Positions 13,480 through 23,862 of a stretch of DNA of 64,000 nt are shown one piece after another (position 1 is the stretch's first letter; every line of letters starts with the position of its first letter). The stretch lies in assembly GCA_024500155.1 (NCBI GenBank), contig CM044874.1, positions 7,021,001 through 7,085,000 of the forward strand. Reading direction: 5' to 3'. The notes below the pieces were generated by a model. That model worked only from the letters and a program-made list of their open reading frames with translations, was not told where the DNA came from and did no database searches. The DNA comes from Chenopodium formosanum (lineage: Eukaryota > Streptophyta > Magnoliopsida > Caryophyllales > Amaranthaceae). The translations under genes were made by a program, and so were the position numbers.

Positions 13480-14352
13480 TTTTTTTTTTTTATTTTTTTC
13501 AGATAATAACACCACAAAAAAAATACAAATTTTGATTATAACACCACAAAAACAAAAAACTTTTATTATAACACCACAAAAAAAAAAAAACTCGCAAATT
13601 TGATTTCACCACCACTTAACGGATTTTTGGATGAAATCTGTTAGTGGGACCCACCACGTACATGTGTCAATAATCTATTGGTTTAAAAAAACAAAAATAA
13701 AAAACTAAACCCTAGCCCAACCTAACCACCACCACTGGTGATCCTGACATCCACCGCCGATGACCCCAATCCTTATCCCATCCCCACCACCGGAATCTCC
13801 AGCACCCGATCACGAGCCATCCCTGAAACACACCAGTCCCAACCACCAACGCAAAACTGGCGTTTAAACCCATGAAAGCCGAAAAGCAACGATTGAAAAC
13901 CCCTGAAATCGACCATGAAAACCGACGATGGGAACCCTTCACCCTCAAACGGCCAAAATCGACCATGGAAACCCATGAAAACCCCGAAAGGTCTATTTCC
14001 ATGGCCGATTTGGCCGTTTCAAGGGTGGAGGAAAGGGAGGTTTTCGCGGTTGTTAGCACTGGGTCGACCTTTGCAGTGGTTTGAAGGGCTTGGGGGGGGG
14101 GGCTTTGGGGAGGGGAAGGGGTAAGCGGTGGAGTAGGCGGTTATAGAGGTGGTAGTTTGGCTGGTTCGTCGGTTTTTTGTAAGGGTAGGAGGTTTCGACA
14201 GCTGGGCAGGTGGTGCCGGTAGCGGGGCTGGCTGGGTTGCAGTTAAGGGTTAATGTTTTTTAAATTTTTTTTTCCTTGTTTAATTAATTTATTCATTTAA
14301 CCCAATAAACACTTGACACGTCTCTTCTAAGGGCCCCACTAACGGGACGCTT
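13480..14352. mobile_element. Candidate inverted-repeat DNA element with GC-rich core
   Basis: A diverged inverted repeat of about 50-60 bp (TGTTAGTGGGACCC near 13640 on the plus strand, CGTTAGTGGGGCCC on the minus strand near 14337) flanks a GC-rich core. The left half of the core is C-rich (CCACCACC) and the right half is G-rich, much as in the well-supported Mutator-like element at 54754-55866. Left of it, ATAACACCACAAAA is repeated three times (13505-13580). Short ORFs in the core show no recognisable domain. Ends and target duplication were not resolved. Confidence 0.35.
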
Positions 14353-15273
14353 TGAAATATTAAAACCTTTCACGTCTAGGGTGAAGGCAACTTCGAACAA
14401 TGCCAGGTGTATCTAAATCTTGTGAATGCGGAATTTTGTAAAAAGAGGGTATGTTAGAAAAGAGAGAGAGTGTAATCAAGAGATTCTTGATGAGAATTGG
14501 TGATTGTAGATGAATGAAAACGGAGTGTTTAGAAGGCTATTTATAGAGAAAATCAGCCAAAAAGATAGAAAAACAAATCAGAGTTTTGACGTGAATAAAA
14601 CTTGATTAGCGCCGACGCTGGCAATTAGCGCCAGGCGCTAACGCTAGCGCCTGGCGCCAGGCTTAGCGCCAGGCGCTAATGTCTGGCGTTAGGCGCTAAT
14701 CCCATTTTTGACGCGTTTTCTAAAATCAGATATAAATAAACCGTACAGGAGGATAAAATCGTATTTTCCTCAAAAACGTTCTTTTATTCTGATTAAAACT
14801 CTAAAAAGTCAACAAAGGTCAATTTATCAATGCTAATTGAATAAGGAATGAAAAGAACCTTCTAGAAGAATCTAGAAGACTAAAACCATTCCTAATTGCA
14901 TTAGGAATGATAAATCCATATTAGGCCCTCCTCTAGATCATTGGGCCGCATATAAGGTTCAAACCGGGCCCAGTTTAGTAATTTGGCCATAACTTCCTCA
15001 ATATTCATCGGAATTGGGCTTATAATATATCATTGGAAAGCTCTTTTCAAGCCCTATCAAACTATACTACTATTGGACCGATATCATGGACCAACCAAAC
15101 TGGATTGACTGTTTTCTTAAAATAGATTTTCAAAAACAGAGAGAAAAAAAAAGAAATTAAAACTATCCGCAACACTAAACTTTCCACACTTTCACTTCAT
15201 TCGATTATGATTCGACGTGAAAGTTACTCATCACCGGGTTTGGTTTTGGGGAGACACAAATGGGCGTCTACAG
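14353..15273 (-). mobile_element. LTR D: partial M-family gypsy LTR
   Basis: It matches the right portion of LTRs A, B and C, from ATTAAAACCTTTCACGTCTAGG to the terminus GGGCGTCTACA at 15273 (minus-strand start TGTAGACGCC). The left part, with the TGTAGGG end, is absent. It contains a GC-rich cluster of AGCGCCAGGCGC units (14610-14698) and, on the minus strand, a TATA box (TATTTATA, 14538-14545). On its right it abuts the H1 leader, which reads in the opposite orientation, so it is an insertion into H1 and not the H1 LTR. Confidence 0.75.
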
Positions 15274-15905
15274 TAATAATACCGAAAGTAGTCCCAGATC
15301 AACGTTCCAGCAATGGCGCCGCAATTTGGACTGCAGCGCCACGCTGTGGAGTGCAGCGCCTGACGACAGTTCTGTCGTCTGGCGCTACACTGCAAAGTGC
15401 GGCGCTAGTCTTGTCGTTTTGGCAATAGTTGGGTATATTGCTTGAGTCATCACTTTGCGTCTAATTAAACAGTTTGCTAATCAATTCGATTACTTTTATT
15501 AATAATAAAACCTTGTTAAGTCCTTAATCGAGTCTAGGCACTAAGTCTCATGGTCTTACACAAGAGTCAAAGCATTTCACTTGCATTAACCATAAAAATC
15601 ACACACTAATATGTATGTACACTTTGACCATGTCTAAGAGAGTCTTGTATGGGCGTGTTTTCCGTCATTTTTAAGGGGGTAAGTCAGATATTAATCATCC
15701 AATTAAACCACTTGTTTGAACCCTATACTTGATTCCCAAAAATATACACCCTATTTTTTCTTTTATAAACCCGTAAAGTCAAAGTCAATATGACTCAAGT
15801 CATTAAAACAAAAATAAATGGTTTAATTTACAGCGCGTGGTCAAGAAAGGAAGGGCGTTTAATCAAAGATAACCTTTTCATTCAAGTTCAACTTTTCGAC
15901 AAACC
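15274..15905 (+). other. H1 untranslated leader (5' truncated)
   Basis: This aligns by eye with the reverse complement of the M1 leader (about 43010-43560): shared blocks include AGTTTGCTAATTAATT-type sequence, TTACACAAGAGTC, AGAGAGTCTTG and TTTTTAGGGG. It holds a cluster of GCGCCA/GGCGC units (15315-15412). The upstream leader and the 5' LTR of H1 are not in this position; LTR D and the inverted-repeat element stand there instead. Confidence 0.65.
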
Positions 15906-17056
15906 AATGGCTCGAAAAAGGAAAGCTAAGAAGATAATGGCAACTCAGGAGGAAGTTAATGAACTTAGGAATCAATTGACTGAGGCGTTGAAGGCTTTAA
16001 CCCTCAAAATCAATGACCCTATGAAGCAACAACAGATGGACCTCATTTGAAAGAAAGCTTGAGCAAGCTATCTAGTGACTGCAATTTCAAGGCATTAGTT
16101 CACAAGGGGTCTTGGTGGACAACGAGCTTCTTGCGCAGAAGTTTAATGCCAACGACATCTCGAAATTCAAGGCAACTGACAACCCTTATTTTCATCTAAG
16201 AGTTTTTGAAACAATAATGAGTATTAAGGGTATTGATAAAAAAATGTTTCCCTCTTTATTTTCTCTATCTCTTGAAACCGTTTGCCAACAATGGTTCTTC
16301 TCCCTTGACAAAGAGAGAACCTCTAATTGGGAATCAATAGTGAACGCTTTCATTGATAGGTACAAGTGCAACATTCAAGTTGAAACTGATTATAGGGAAC
16401 TTGAAATACTCAAGCAGAAAGAGAATGAAGGTTTCACTTCTTTCTTCAACAAATGGAGAGAAACCTCTGCTAGGATGATTGAAGTACCAAGCGAGAAAGA
16501 ATCTGTGAGATTGTTCATCAAGAACCTTCAAGAGAAGTACTCAAAGCATCTAAAGTATCAAAATAATCTACATACCTTCAAGGCCGTCTATGACATTGGA
16601 ATTAATATTAAAGATGACCTAGCTAAGCTGAAAGCTGCTAACAGTAACTCCAACAGTGGCTGGAAAGGCAAGAAGAACGAGAATCCTTCTTCTTCCAAAA
16701 CCACCCACTCAAACAATGTTAGCACCTTCAATTTGAGTGAAATCCTTGCTATGGACAACCAAGGACAAAATAAATCATTTAGGAGGAATTTTACTCCTAT
16801 AGGTATAAGTTATGACACCACATGTGACCGACTAAATACAAAAGGTCTTATAACTCCTATTGGATCATTTGGGGACCCACCAGTTGAAAAGAGGACAACC
16901 AATTGGAACCCCAATGCACATTGCAAATATCACCAAGGTAGGGGCCATCTTACTGAGAATTGTTGGAAGCTTAAGAAAGCTATCCAAGATTTAATTGATA
17001 ATAACAAACTACCATTGCCCCCTGCCAGTAAGAAGCCAAGCATCAACAATTCACCA
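15906..17056 (+). pseudogene. H1 gag, N-terminal part (Tat/Ogre-like Ty3/gypsy)
   Basis: The start at 15906 gives MARKRKAKK, conserved with M1 (where this Met is Ile). A Retrotrans_gag core follows: KFKATDNPYFHLRVFET, then QQWFFSLDK, FIDRYKCNIQVETDYREL and EGFTSFFNKWRE. A Tat-type zinc motif CKYHQGRGHLTENCW is encoded near 16921. Frameshifts near 16045 and 16095 break the frame. The product would be the capsid protein of virus-like particles. The sequence stops at 17056, where the M1 LTR begins, and resumes at 46624. Confidence 0.82.
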
Positions 17057-17703
17057 TGTAGGGAATATTTTCAAGTGTTAATCCCTAGCTTGAACCCCAC
17101 TGTGATCGTACACTAAAGTACGGTGGCGTCCAAAAGGGAAGAAGATAGACAAAAGAGTCGCCAACAAGTTTTAGGAACTTGTAAACCGTTCACAAGGTGA
17201 AGGTTACACCCCTTAACGATCCAAGAGATCGTCAACTCCATAAGGTCTTGAACCAAATAAGGGTTCGGGGATGAAGGTACAAATCCAACCTAAAAGAGAT
17301 TGAACCTGCCCTAATAATAGGCCTCTACTTTATTCATATCGTATTCATGTTCGCTTTCTGACTAACATGCAATCAATAGGTTTAATTCTAAACCTTCTTA
17401 TCTATGTTGGTTGAATATTAATGCACAAATAAATGTATTATTGGCGATCACTTGAAATTATAATCAAATTAACCCTAAACAAGATTATTAATTATCTTAT
17501 TAAGCGTGATTACAAGTACAAATTCCCTTTAAACATACATAAAAGGTGTGATAAAGCAATAACGATAAATATCAAGCAACATAATAAACAATCAAAATAA
17601 TAATTATAATCATCATCAGAATCAATAATTATAACAATCATAATAAAAAATAATAATAACCATCATAATGGCAATCATATTAATAATAATAATAATCATG
17701 ATC

Positions 17704-17772
<69 letters not shown>

Positions 17773-17866
17773 TAATCATCATCAGAATCAATAATTATAA
17801 CAATCATAATAAAAAATAATAATAACCATCATAATGGCAATCATATTAATAATAATAATAATCATG

Positions 17867-17952
<86 letters not shown>

Positions 17953-19165
17953 CATCGAAATAACAATCATAATGATTATCATAATAATCATAATTAAAAT
18001 AATCATGTTAAAGCATGATAATAGCAAGATCCTAGGCATGATACTAAAAAGATTAATAACAAACCCTAGCATGTCACTAAGCAATAAAAATCAAATCTTT
18101 AACCCTAACATGACACTAACAATCATAAATATTAGGAAGAACATAGGAAGCATCGTAACAATCATATTTAATATTAAAATTACCCTAGACATGATACTAG
18201 GAATATCATAATAACAATCTAAACATGATTTCTACATTATAATATCAATTAAAACCATTAAAGTACTTACTTTGATGCCTCGTACCTCTTTCTAATAACA
18301 AAATACACACGTTAGTAACCTCAAGGAAAATAATAAACAAATAATTAAATTAAATAATTGAAAGAGAGATTTGGGACCAAACCCTCAAAAATTAAACCTT
18401 TCACGTCTAGGGCGAAGGCAACTTCGAATATGGCTAGATGTTTCTAGATCTAATGAATGCGGAATTTTGTACAGAGCATTGGCGCACCTAAAACAGAGCT
18501 GGTGCCAACGCTGGCTTATTAGCGCCAGGCGCCAACATTGGCGCCAGGCGCCAGGCTTAGCGCCAGGCGCCAATGCTTGGCGTTGGGCGCTAATCCTTTT
18601 TTGACGCGTTTTCAAAAATCAGATAAATTTTACCGTACAGGAGGATAAAATCGTATCTTTTCCTCAAAAATGTTCTTTGATTTTAATTAAAACTCTGAAA
18701 AGTCAACAAAAGTCAATTTATCAATGCTAATTGAATTAGGAATGAAAAGAACCTTCTAGAAGAATCTAGAAGACTAAAACCATTCCTAATTGCATTAGGA
18801 ATGATAAATCATATTAGGCCCTCCCTAAGATCATTGGGCCGCATATAAGGCTCAAAACGGGCCCAGTTTGGTAAATTGGCCATAACTTCCTCAATATTCA
18901 TCGGAATTGGGCTTATAATATATCGTTGGAAAGCTCTTGTCAAGCCCCATACAACTACACTACTACTGGACTCATATCAGGGACCAACCAAACTGGATTG
19001 GCTATCTTCTTAAAATAAGTTTTCAAAAACAGACAGAAGGGAAAAGAAATTAAAACTACCCGCAACACTAGACTTTCCACACTTTCACTTCATTCGATTA
19101 TGATTCGACGCGAAAGGTACTCATCACTGGGTTTGGTTTTTGGGAGACACAAATGGGTGTCTACA
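17057..19165 (-). repeat. LTR A (M1 3' LTR)
   Basis: It runs from TGTAGGGAATAT to GGGTGTCTACA, with TG/CA ends. Compared with LTR B it has a duplicated block (17610-17700 and 17773-17865) with expanded (ATA)n arrays. It also lacks about 190 bp between GGAATTTTGTA and CAGAGCATTGG (near 18470), the segment that holds the TATA region in LTRs B, C and D. A GC-rich GGCGCCAGGCGC cluster is at 18478-18597. Confidence 0.88.
17700..17953. repeat. (ATA)n microsatellites in LTR A
   Basis: Two long trinucleotide runs (about 17706-17770 and 17866-17952) separated by a duplicated LTR segment. Homologous but shorter runs are in LTR B (about 45204-45256) and a longer one is in LTR C (about 61051-61113). They create spurious poly-Ile ORFs. 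Confidence 0.93.
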
Positions 19166-19180
19166 GAAGCCCCCACTTTG
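19166..19180 (-). promoter_or_regulatory. M1 polypurine tract
   Basis: On the minus strand CAAAGTGGGGGCTTC directly precedes the LTR start TGTAGACACC. This is the expected plus-strand primer site for reverse transcription. M2 has the same site at 62493-62507. Confidence 0.8.
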
Positions 19181-19475
19181 ACTGAGTTTGGAGAAACGCA
19201 AGTTTCGAAAACACAAGTCAAAGTATCGATAGGGACGGAGAATGACTCAGAACGTTCTGCGATCCTAAATCACTCTTGTAACGCCGATACCTGCAAAACT
19301 AGCGTTAGTTAAATAGATAAAAGAGTTAAGAAATGCGTATCTTGCACCGTCGAGCACACGTCTCTGAAAGTAACCAATTGTTGCTGCTTTGCTGTTGTTT
19401 TGATGACCTCCTACAAGCTAGAGAATGCCACCCCGCTTAAAAACCGCTACGCTTGTAACTACTTCCAATATAGAA

Positions 19476-19815
19476 GATTGCTTCGCCTGAAACGATCCTC
19501 CTCCGCTTTGATAGTATTCCATGTCCAAGGGAATACTATCGAAGATTGTTTCTCTTGAAACAATCCCCGTCTGCATTGATAATATTCCACGTCCAAGGGA
19601 ATACTATCGTAGATTGTTTCTCTTGAAACAATCCTCATCCGCATTGATAATATTCCACGTCCAAGGGAATACTATCGAAGATTATTTCTCTTGAAACAAT
19701 CCCCATCCGCATTGATAATATTCCACGTCCAAAGGAATACTATCGAAGATTATTTCTCTTGAAACAATCCCCATTCGTTGCGATAATTTTCCAAAGAGAA
19801 TTACCGAAGATCCAC
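19476..19815. repeat. 68-bp tandem array with paired hairpins (M1)
   Basis: Units start with GATTGYTTC-type arms at 19476, 19544, 19612, 19680 and 19748, a regular 68-bp period. Each unit holds two inverted repeats: GATTGTTTC-TCTT-GAAACAATC, and GATAATATTCC followed by GGAATACTATC with a short loop. The array lies between the PPT and the promoter of the antisense PMD gene. M2 has a four-unit version at 62787-63010 with matching changes in both arms. Confidence 0.85.
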
Positions 19816-20124
19816 GCTTGTCGATCTTTAAAAAGCTCGCTTGAACTTTGCTCCCGCTATGCCTGTATGTCGGCGCTTCCGTTGCTTTTAAACCTGTACG
19901 TCGGTGCCTTTTGCTGAACGGACCACTATGTCGGTGCCTTTTGCGAATGAGCCAATGCTTAGGCGCTTTAAGCTAAGTGAGACGATCTTTCATCAGGTCG
20001 ATCACTTTGTGCAATCAAGCCGATTTCTAAAAATCATGTCAAATTGCTTAGAGGGGTTAACTGGCGTACCAAGGAACACAAAATATGTTGCAAAGAGGTA
20101 GAACAACCTTACTAAAAAGCTGAG

Positions 20125-20263
20125 CGTTCTGGCGCCGCTGAAAAAGCATCAGCGCCACACATTTGCCTTTAGCGCCAGGCGCTAGGATTGGCGCCAGGCG
20201 CCAAGCTTGAATTTTTGACGCCAATGCCTAGAGCTTGGCGCCAGCACGAGGTTTCCTTAAATA
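20125..20263 (+). promoter_or_regulatory. Promoter of antisense PMD gene: GC cluster plus TATA-like box
   Basis: GC-rich units such as AGCGCCAGGCGC and GGCGCCAGGCGCC fill 20128-20246 and are followed by a TATA-like TTAAATA at 20257-20263 and then a CT-rich leader. M2 has the same order (cluster 63408-63516, TTAAATA near 63535). The direction is antisense to the M1 retroviral genes. Promoter activity is inferred from layout only. Confidence 0.5.
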
Positions 20264-20414
20264 CCCCTTTCCTCTTCATTTTGCCATTTGCTCGTCGCGT
20301 AAGTTGCTCGAAAAACTGCAGAACTTCAATTGCTTGGTTCTTGCTCGTTTCTCAACCGAATTCACTCAAATTCGTTGCAAATTAAAGCTCTTTTCATCTA
20401 CTATCCCGATCCAT

Positions 20415-20885
20415 GTAAGTTTTCTTCAAACTCACATCAGTTTTTATGAATTTTTGACATGTTTATTCACGAATTTCATGTAAATTCAAAATTTAGAATG
20501 CTTAATTCACTTTGTTTATCAAATTTTATGCCATGAAATTGCTTTAATATGTTTATATGTTGTCTTGGGAGTAATTTGAGACCCATTTGACTCAATTTGG
20601 TGAAGAAATGAGCAATTTGCCATTGTTGGACCTCTTAAGGTCGTGAAGAACAATGTGACCCGTTCTTGATGTTTTTGCTAGCAATTCTTGTCCAATTTGT
20701 CACAATAGTTACTATAGTATTGCAAGAAATTGTTTGACTGCTTGAAAAATGCCGTATATGCTCAATTTGAATTTGTGCTCTGCTTTAGTACTACGTACTC
20801 TGTTTTTTGCGAACATAGTATCATGCGGCTAGGATAACCTTAGATACTATAGAACCTTAATTTATGATAATTTTTCACAATGTAG
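20415..20885 (+). other. Predicted 5' UTR intron of antisense PMD gene
   Basis: A good donor (CAT|GTAAGT at 20415) and an acceptor (CAATGTAG at 20885), two bases before the ATG at 20887, bound a 471-bp AT-rich intron. The donor is kept in M2 (near 63692). A leader intron directly before the start codon is common in plant genes. Confidence 0.5.
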
Positions 20886-20886
20886 T

Positions 20887-23182
20887 ATGGCTAGACAGTG
20901 AGGTTCGGGTTCACGGTCCCGAAACACTCGACGGGAGCATGAGCCCGTAGAGGACGATGCTACACCATCTACTTCTCTTGGTCGACTCCCCGAGCGGGAT
21001 GAGCGGACCCTGTTCTTTGCCCCCGTCCACCACACTTATGAGAGGGTGAGACGGGGCATCACGTTCGGGAGGACGCGCTATCACGGTTCCGGCTGTGATG
21101 GCTTGGGCGATTTGTACAAGATGTACATCGCCAGGGATCTTGAGACGAGACTCCTATGGGAGTCTTGCGGACTGGCTACCTTGTATGAGACCTCCGAGGC
21201 GATGGTTGCCTCCAGTGGGGGTCATCATATAGTGCGTGCTTTAGTGGAGTTCTTCTGGGACACCACCAACACTTTCCACTTCCCCTGGGGCGAGATGATG
21301 GTCACCCTCACGGACTTCAGTTTCATCACAAGACTGGAGTTCAACTCTGTGCCAGTGCCGTTCGACATTGGAATCGACGTCTTTTCTGCCGAGGTCGAGG
21401 AGTTGTTGGGGCCGATCACTATTCGAGCCTGAGCTGAGGTCGAGTCGTCTCAGTTTAGTGCCAGGGGGATTCGCCGCTCGATGCTGGTAGCGGCTTTTGA
21501 TGACGATGCGACCACCCGAGAGCAGAGGGTGCGCATCTTTGCACTGATTTTGTTTTCAGGGACGTTCTCCCCTGACAAGGGTAGTAGGGCGTTGCTTTAC
21601 TACCTTCATGCTGTCCGCGATCTACACCGAATCAGGACTTATGACTGGGCCAGCTTGGCCTACGCTGACTTCATTCGTGCACTGAGGGACTCGTGTCGAC
21701 ACCGGTCCTTTGGGACGAATGTTGCTTTGTTTGCATTTTGGAAGGTCGTAGAGGTAACATTATTCCCTATAAAGTTTAGCTCTACATTTTAGCTAGCATT
21801 TACTTACAATTTTAACTCCTTGTAGATCTGGTTCTACGAGCACTTCCCCTCTACTGCGCCGGCGAGACCATCGCCGCGCGGATTTTCAGTGAGCGCTTCT
21901 TGGGGCGGCCGCCGTGTGGATATGTCCACTACATATGTCCGAGACTGGGTCATCGCGGTACGACTTTTTATTTATTTGCCTTTTTGCGACGCTTTAGGTA
22001 GACTCTCGCCTGATTGATGTTCTTTGCAGGGGCCCGAGGTGGTGTATTGGCCGTGGGGCGGCTGGACAGTCCCTGGGTTAGCCGCACAATACTCCGATGA
22101 GCGTCTCTATTTCCTGTGGACTTATGGAGCGATCGCGTACTTGGGATAGAGGGTTGCTAGACAACATTCCTATGATATTTTCCTCATTCCTGCTCCTCCA
22201 CCACGTCACATATTTGACGCCGCACGGTTGTTGAGCATGTTCGAGGGAGCTGGTACCCCTTGGCAGTCTTACGCGATCCCCGGGCGGTGCTATGCTGAGG
22301 AGCTACTGCCGTTGTTAGCTCCAGCCCCTGTACCGGCTGAGGATGTGAGGGTAAGATTTTTGAGCTTTTACTTCCCGTTAAGTAGCCCCCAAGTAATGCT
22401 TTACTGACTTGGTTTTGTTTTTCTTTATCAAGACGGTGTTGCTGAGTTCGTGCCACCTCGTACGTCCATCCATTACCAGGGGACATATGGGCCGATCGAG
22501 GAGATGATTTCTCCGGCTCCCGAGGATGAGCGCTTCGTAGAGCGGTCAATTCCTCGCCGCCAGTCTCGATTAAGCTTAGTTATTTACAGTTCTCGTGCGA
22601 GGTGGTTTCGGCGATGACATGATGTATAGATGCCTTCCAGAGCCAGCTCGTCCGGATGAGGAATGCGGCTACCTGCCGTCGGGACGACGTCGTCCGAGAG
22701 GTGGTCTTTCTTTATATATTTATGCATTACCGCTTCGATTTTGCCTTGTTTCTGATTTAGTTCCTTTTGCAGGGCCAACCTATTGCTTCTCACACCCGCA
22801 CGAGATCTGAGGTGCGGAGGGATCCGGCGAGGTCTAGCTCGAGACGTCGCCGTACTACGGTAAGGGGTAGAGGCGGTCGCTCTGAGGCTGCTCGTGCTGA
22901 TGTTGCAGAGGGCTCGGGATCTTCTTCTGAGGTGCTCATGCTGCACCGGTAGGCCAGGGAGAAGCTACCTCGGCTTTCAGAGGTGGTGGGATGTACGAGG
23001 TGGGCTCGTCATCGCAGCAGCCTCCACAGCCTCAGCCTCAGGTTTATCTTGGGTGGAGTGGACCTACATTGAGTTTTCCTCCTCCTGCGGAGACTGGAGC
23101 TGGAGGTGGAGATGGTGGAGAGGTGACTCCACCTTCGGCGCAATTTTACGATATGATGGGTATACGTCCCCCGGCGCCGTAG
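20887..23182 (+). pseudogene. Antisense plant mobile domain (PMD) gene of M1
   Basis: This is a plus-strand spliced gene inside a minus-strand retrotransposon. ATG 20887 opens MARQ, then a TGA at 20899. In the same frame follow TRYHGSGCDGLGDLYKM, FHFPWGEMMVTLTDF and FALILFSGTFSPDKGS, the pattern of plant mobile domain proteins. Predicted introns are 21754-21825, 21958-22029, 22351-22432 and 22701-22772; three are exactly 72 bp with GT/AG ends. Beyond them come WYPWGGW-like and YDIFLIPAPPPRHI segments and an Arg/Ser-rich C-terminal region. Stops at 20899, 21430, 22147 and in exon 4 disable it. PMD proteins occur in plant gypsy elements and as host silencing factors (MAIN/MAIL1 family); the function here is unknown. 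Confidence 0.72.
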
Positions 23183-23625
23183 TTTGTTCCTGTGATTTTT
23201 TTTATTTTGACTTTGTATAGAACTTTGTCTTAGACTCACTATTTTTAGACATATTTTGTATATATATACTTATTATGAATTTATTTATGGTTGCTATTAT
23301 TATTTTTATGTGCGTGTTTGTGTGTGCAAGAAAAGTGTGACAAACAATTTTGCGCAAAAATTCCGTCATTTTCATTATTGATGGAGGGTATCCGACTCTC
23401 TCCCCCAAAAGAAAAATGAAAAAAGGAAAAGTCAAATAAAAGCTTGTGTTTATAACAAACTTTGGAAATTAATCTAAATAAAATCCAAAAAGAATAATAT
23501 AATAATATAATAGCTATATTAATTAAAAGAAGATGTTTAGAAAAAGATAATCGGAGCCGTAAAGTCATTAGTCGACTCAAACTTAAGGTAAAAACGCGAT
23601 TTAAGAAAGCGCGCCTGACGTGGCA
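23183..23625. other. Spacer between the two antisense genes
   Basis: AT-rich sequence after the PMD gene end. A 23320-23410 block with GACTCTCTCCCCCAAAAG resembles the leader block near 43165-43200. It is probably 3' UTR and spacer; no ORF. Confidence 0.45.
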
Positions 23626-23790
23626 AATTGGCGCCAGCTGGCGCCATGAAATTGGGTGTAGCGCCAGGCGCTGCATTTGGCGTGTGGCGCCAAGCTTTGG
23701 CGTCTGGCGCCAATCGCGGAGTCTGACGCCAATTGGCGCTGTCTCCGTATTTCATCGTGATTAAAACTGCTCGTAATTTGTGTATAAATA
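23626..23790 (+). promoter_or_regulatory. Promoter of second antisense gene: GC cluster plus TATA box
   Basis: GC-rich units (GGCGCCAGCTGGCGCC, TAGCGCCAGGCGC, TGGCGCCAA) fill 23626-23742 and are followed by TATAAATA at 23783-23790. The gene start (ATG 23863) lies about 70 bp further on. Layout alone supports this. Confidence 0.55.
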
Positions 23791-23862
23791 GCCCCCTGCC
23801 CAGCCGATTCTTTTCATAATTTCAGCAAATAAAATATTTCTTGGCCTTAGGTAAATAATACC

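Noticed and set aside
13712..14124. ORFs in the GC-rich core of the inverted-repeat element
   Set aside because: Short, overlapping on both strands, no recognisable motif.
15273..15274. LTR D as the 5' LTR of H1
   Set aside because: It is in the opposite orientation to H1 and shows its U3 end, not its PBS end, to the leader.
17622..18211. Poly-Ile ORFs in LTRs A and B
   Set aside because: They arise from (ATA)n repeats inside LTRs.
17057..19165. LTR A as a solo LTR
   Set aside because: Its two immediate flanks do not match each other; the left flank matches the right flank of LTR B, and a PPT follows, so it is the 3' LTR of M1.
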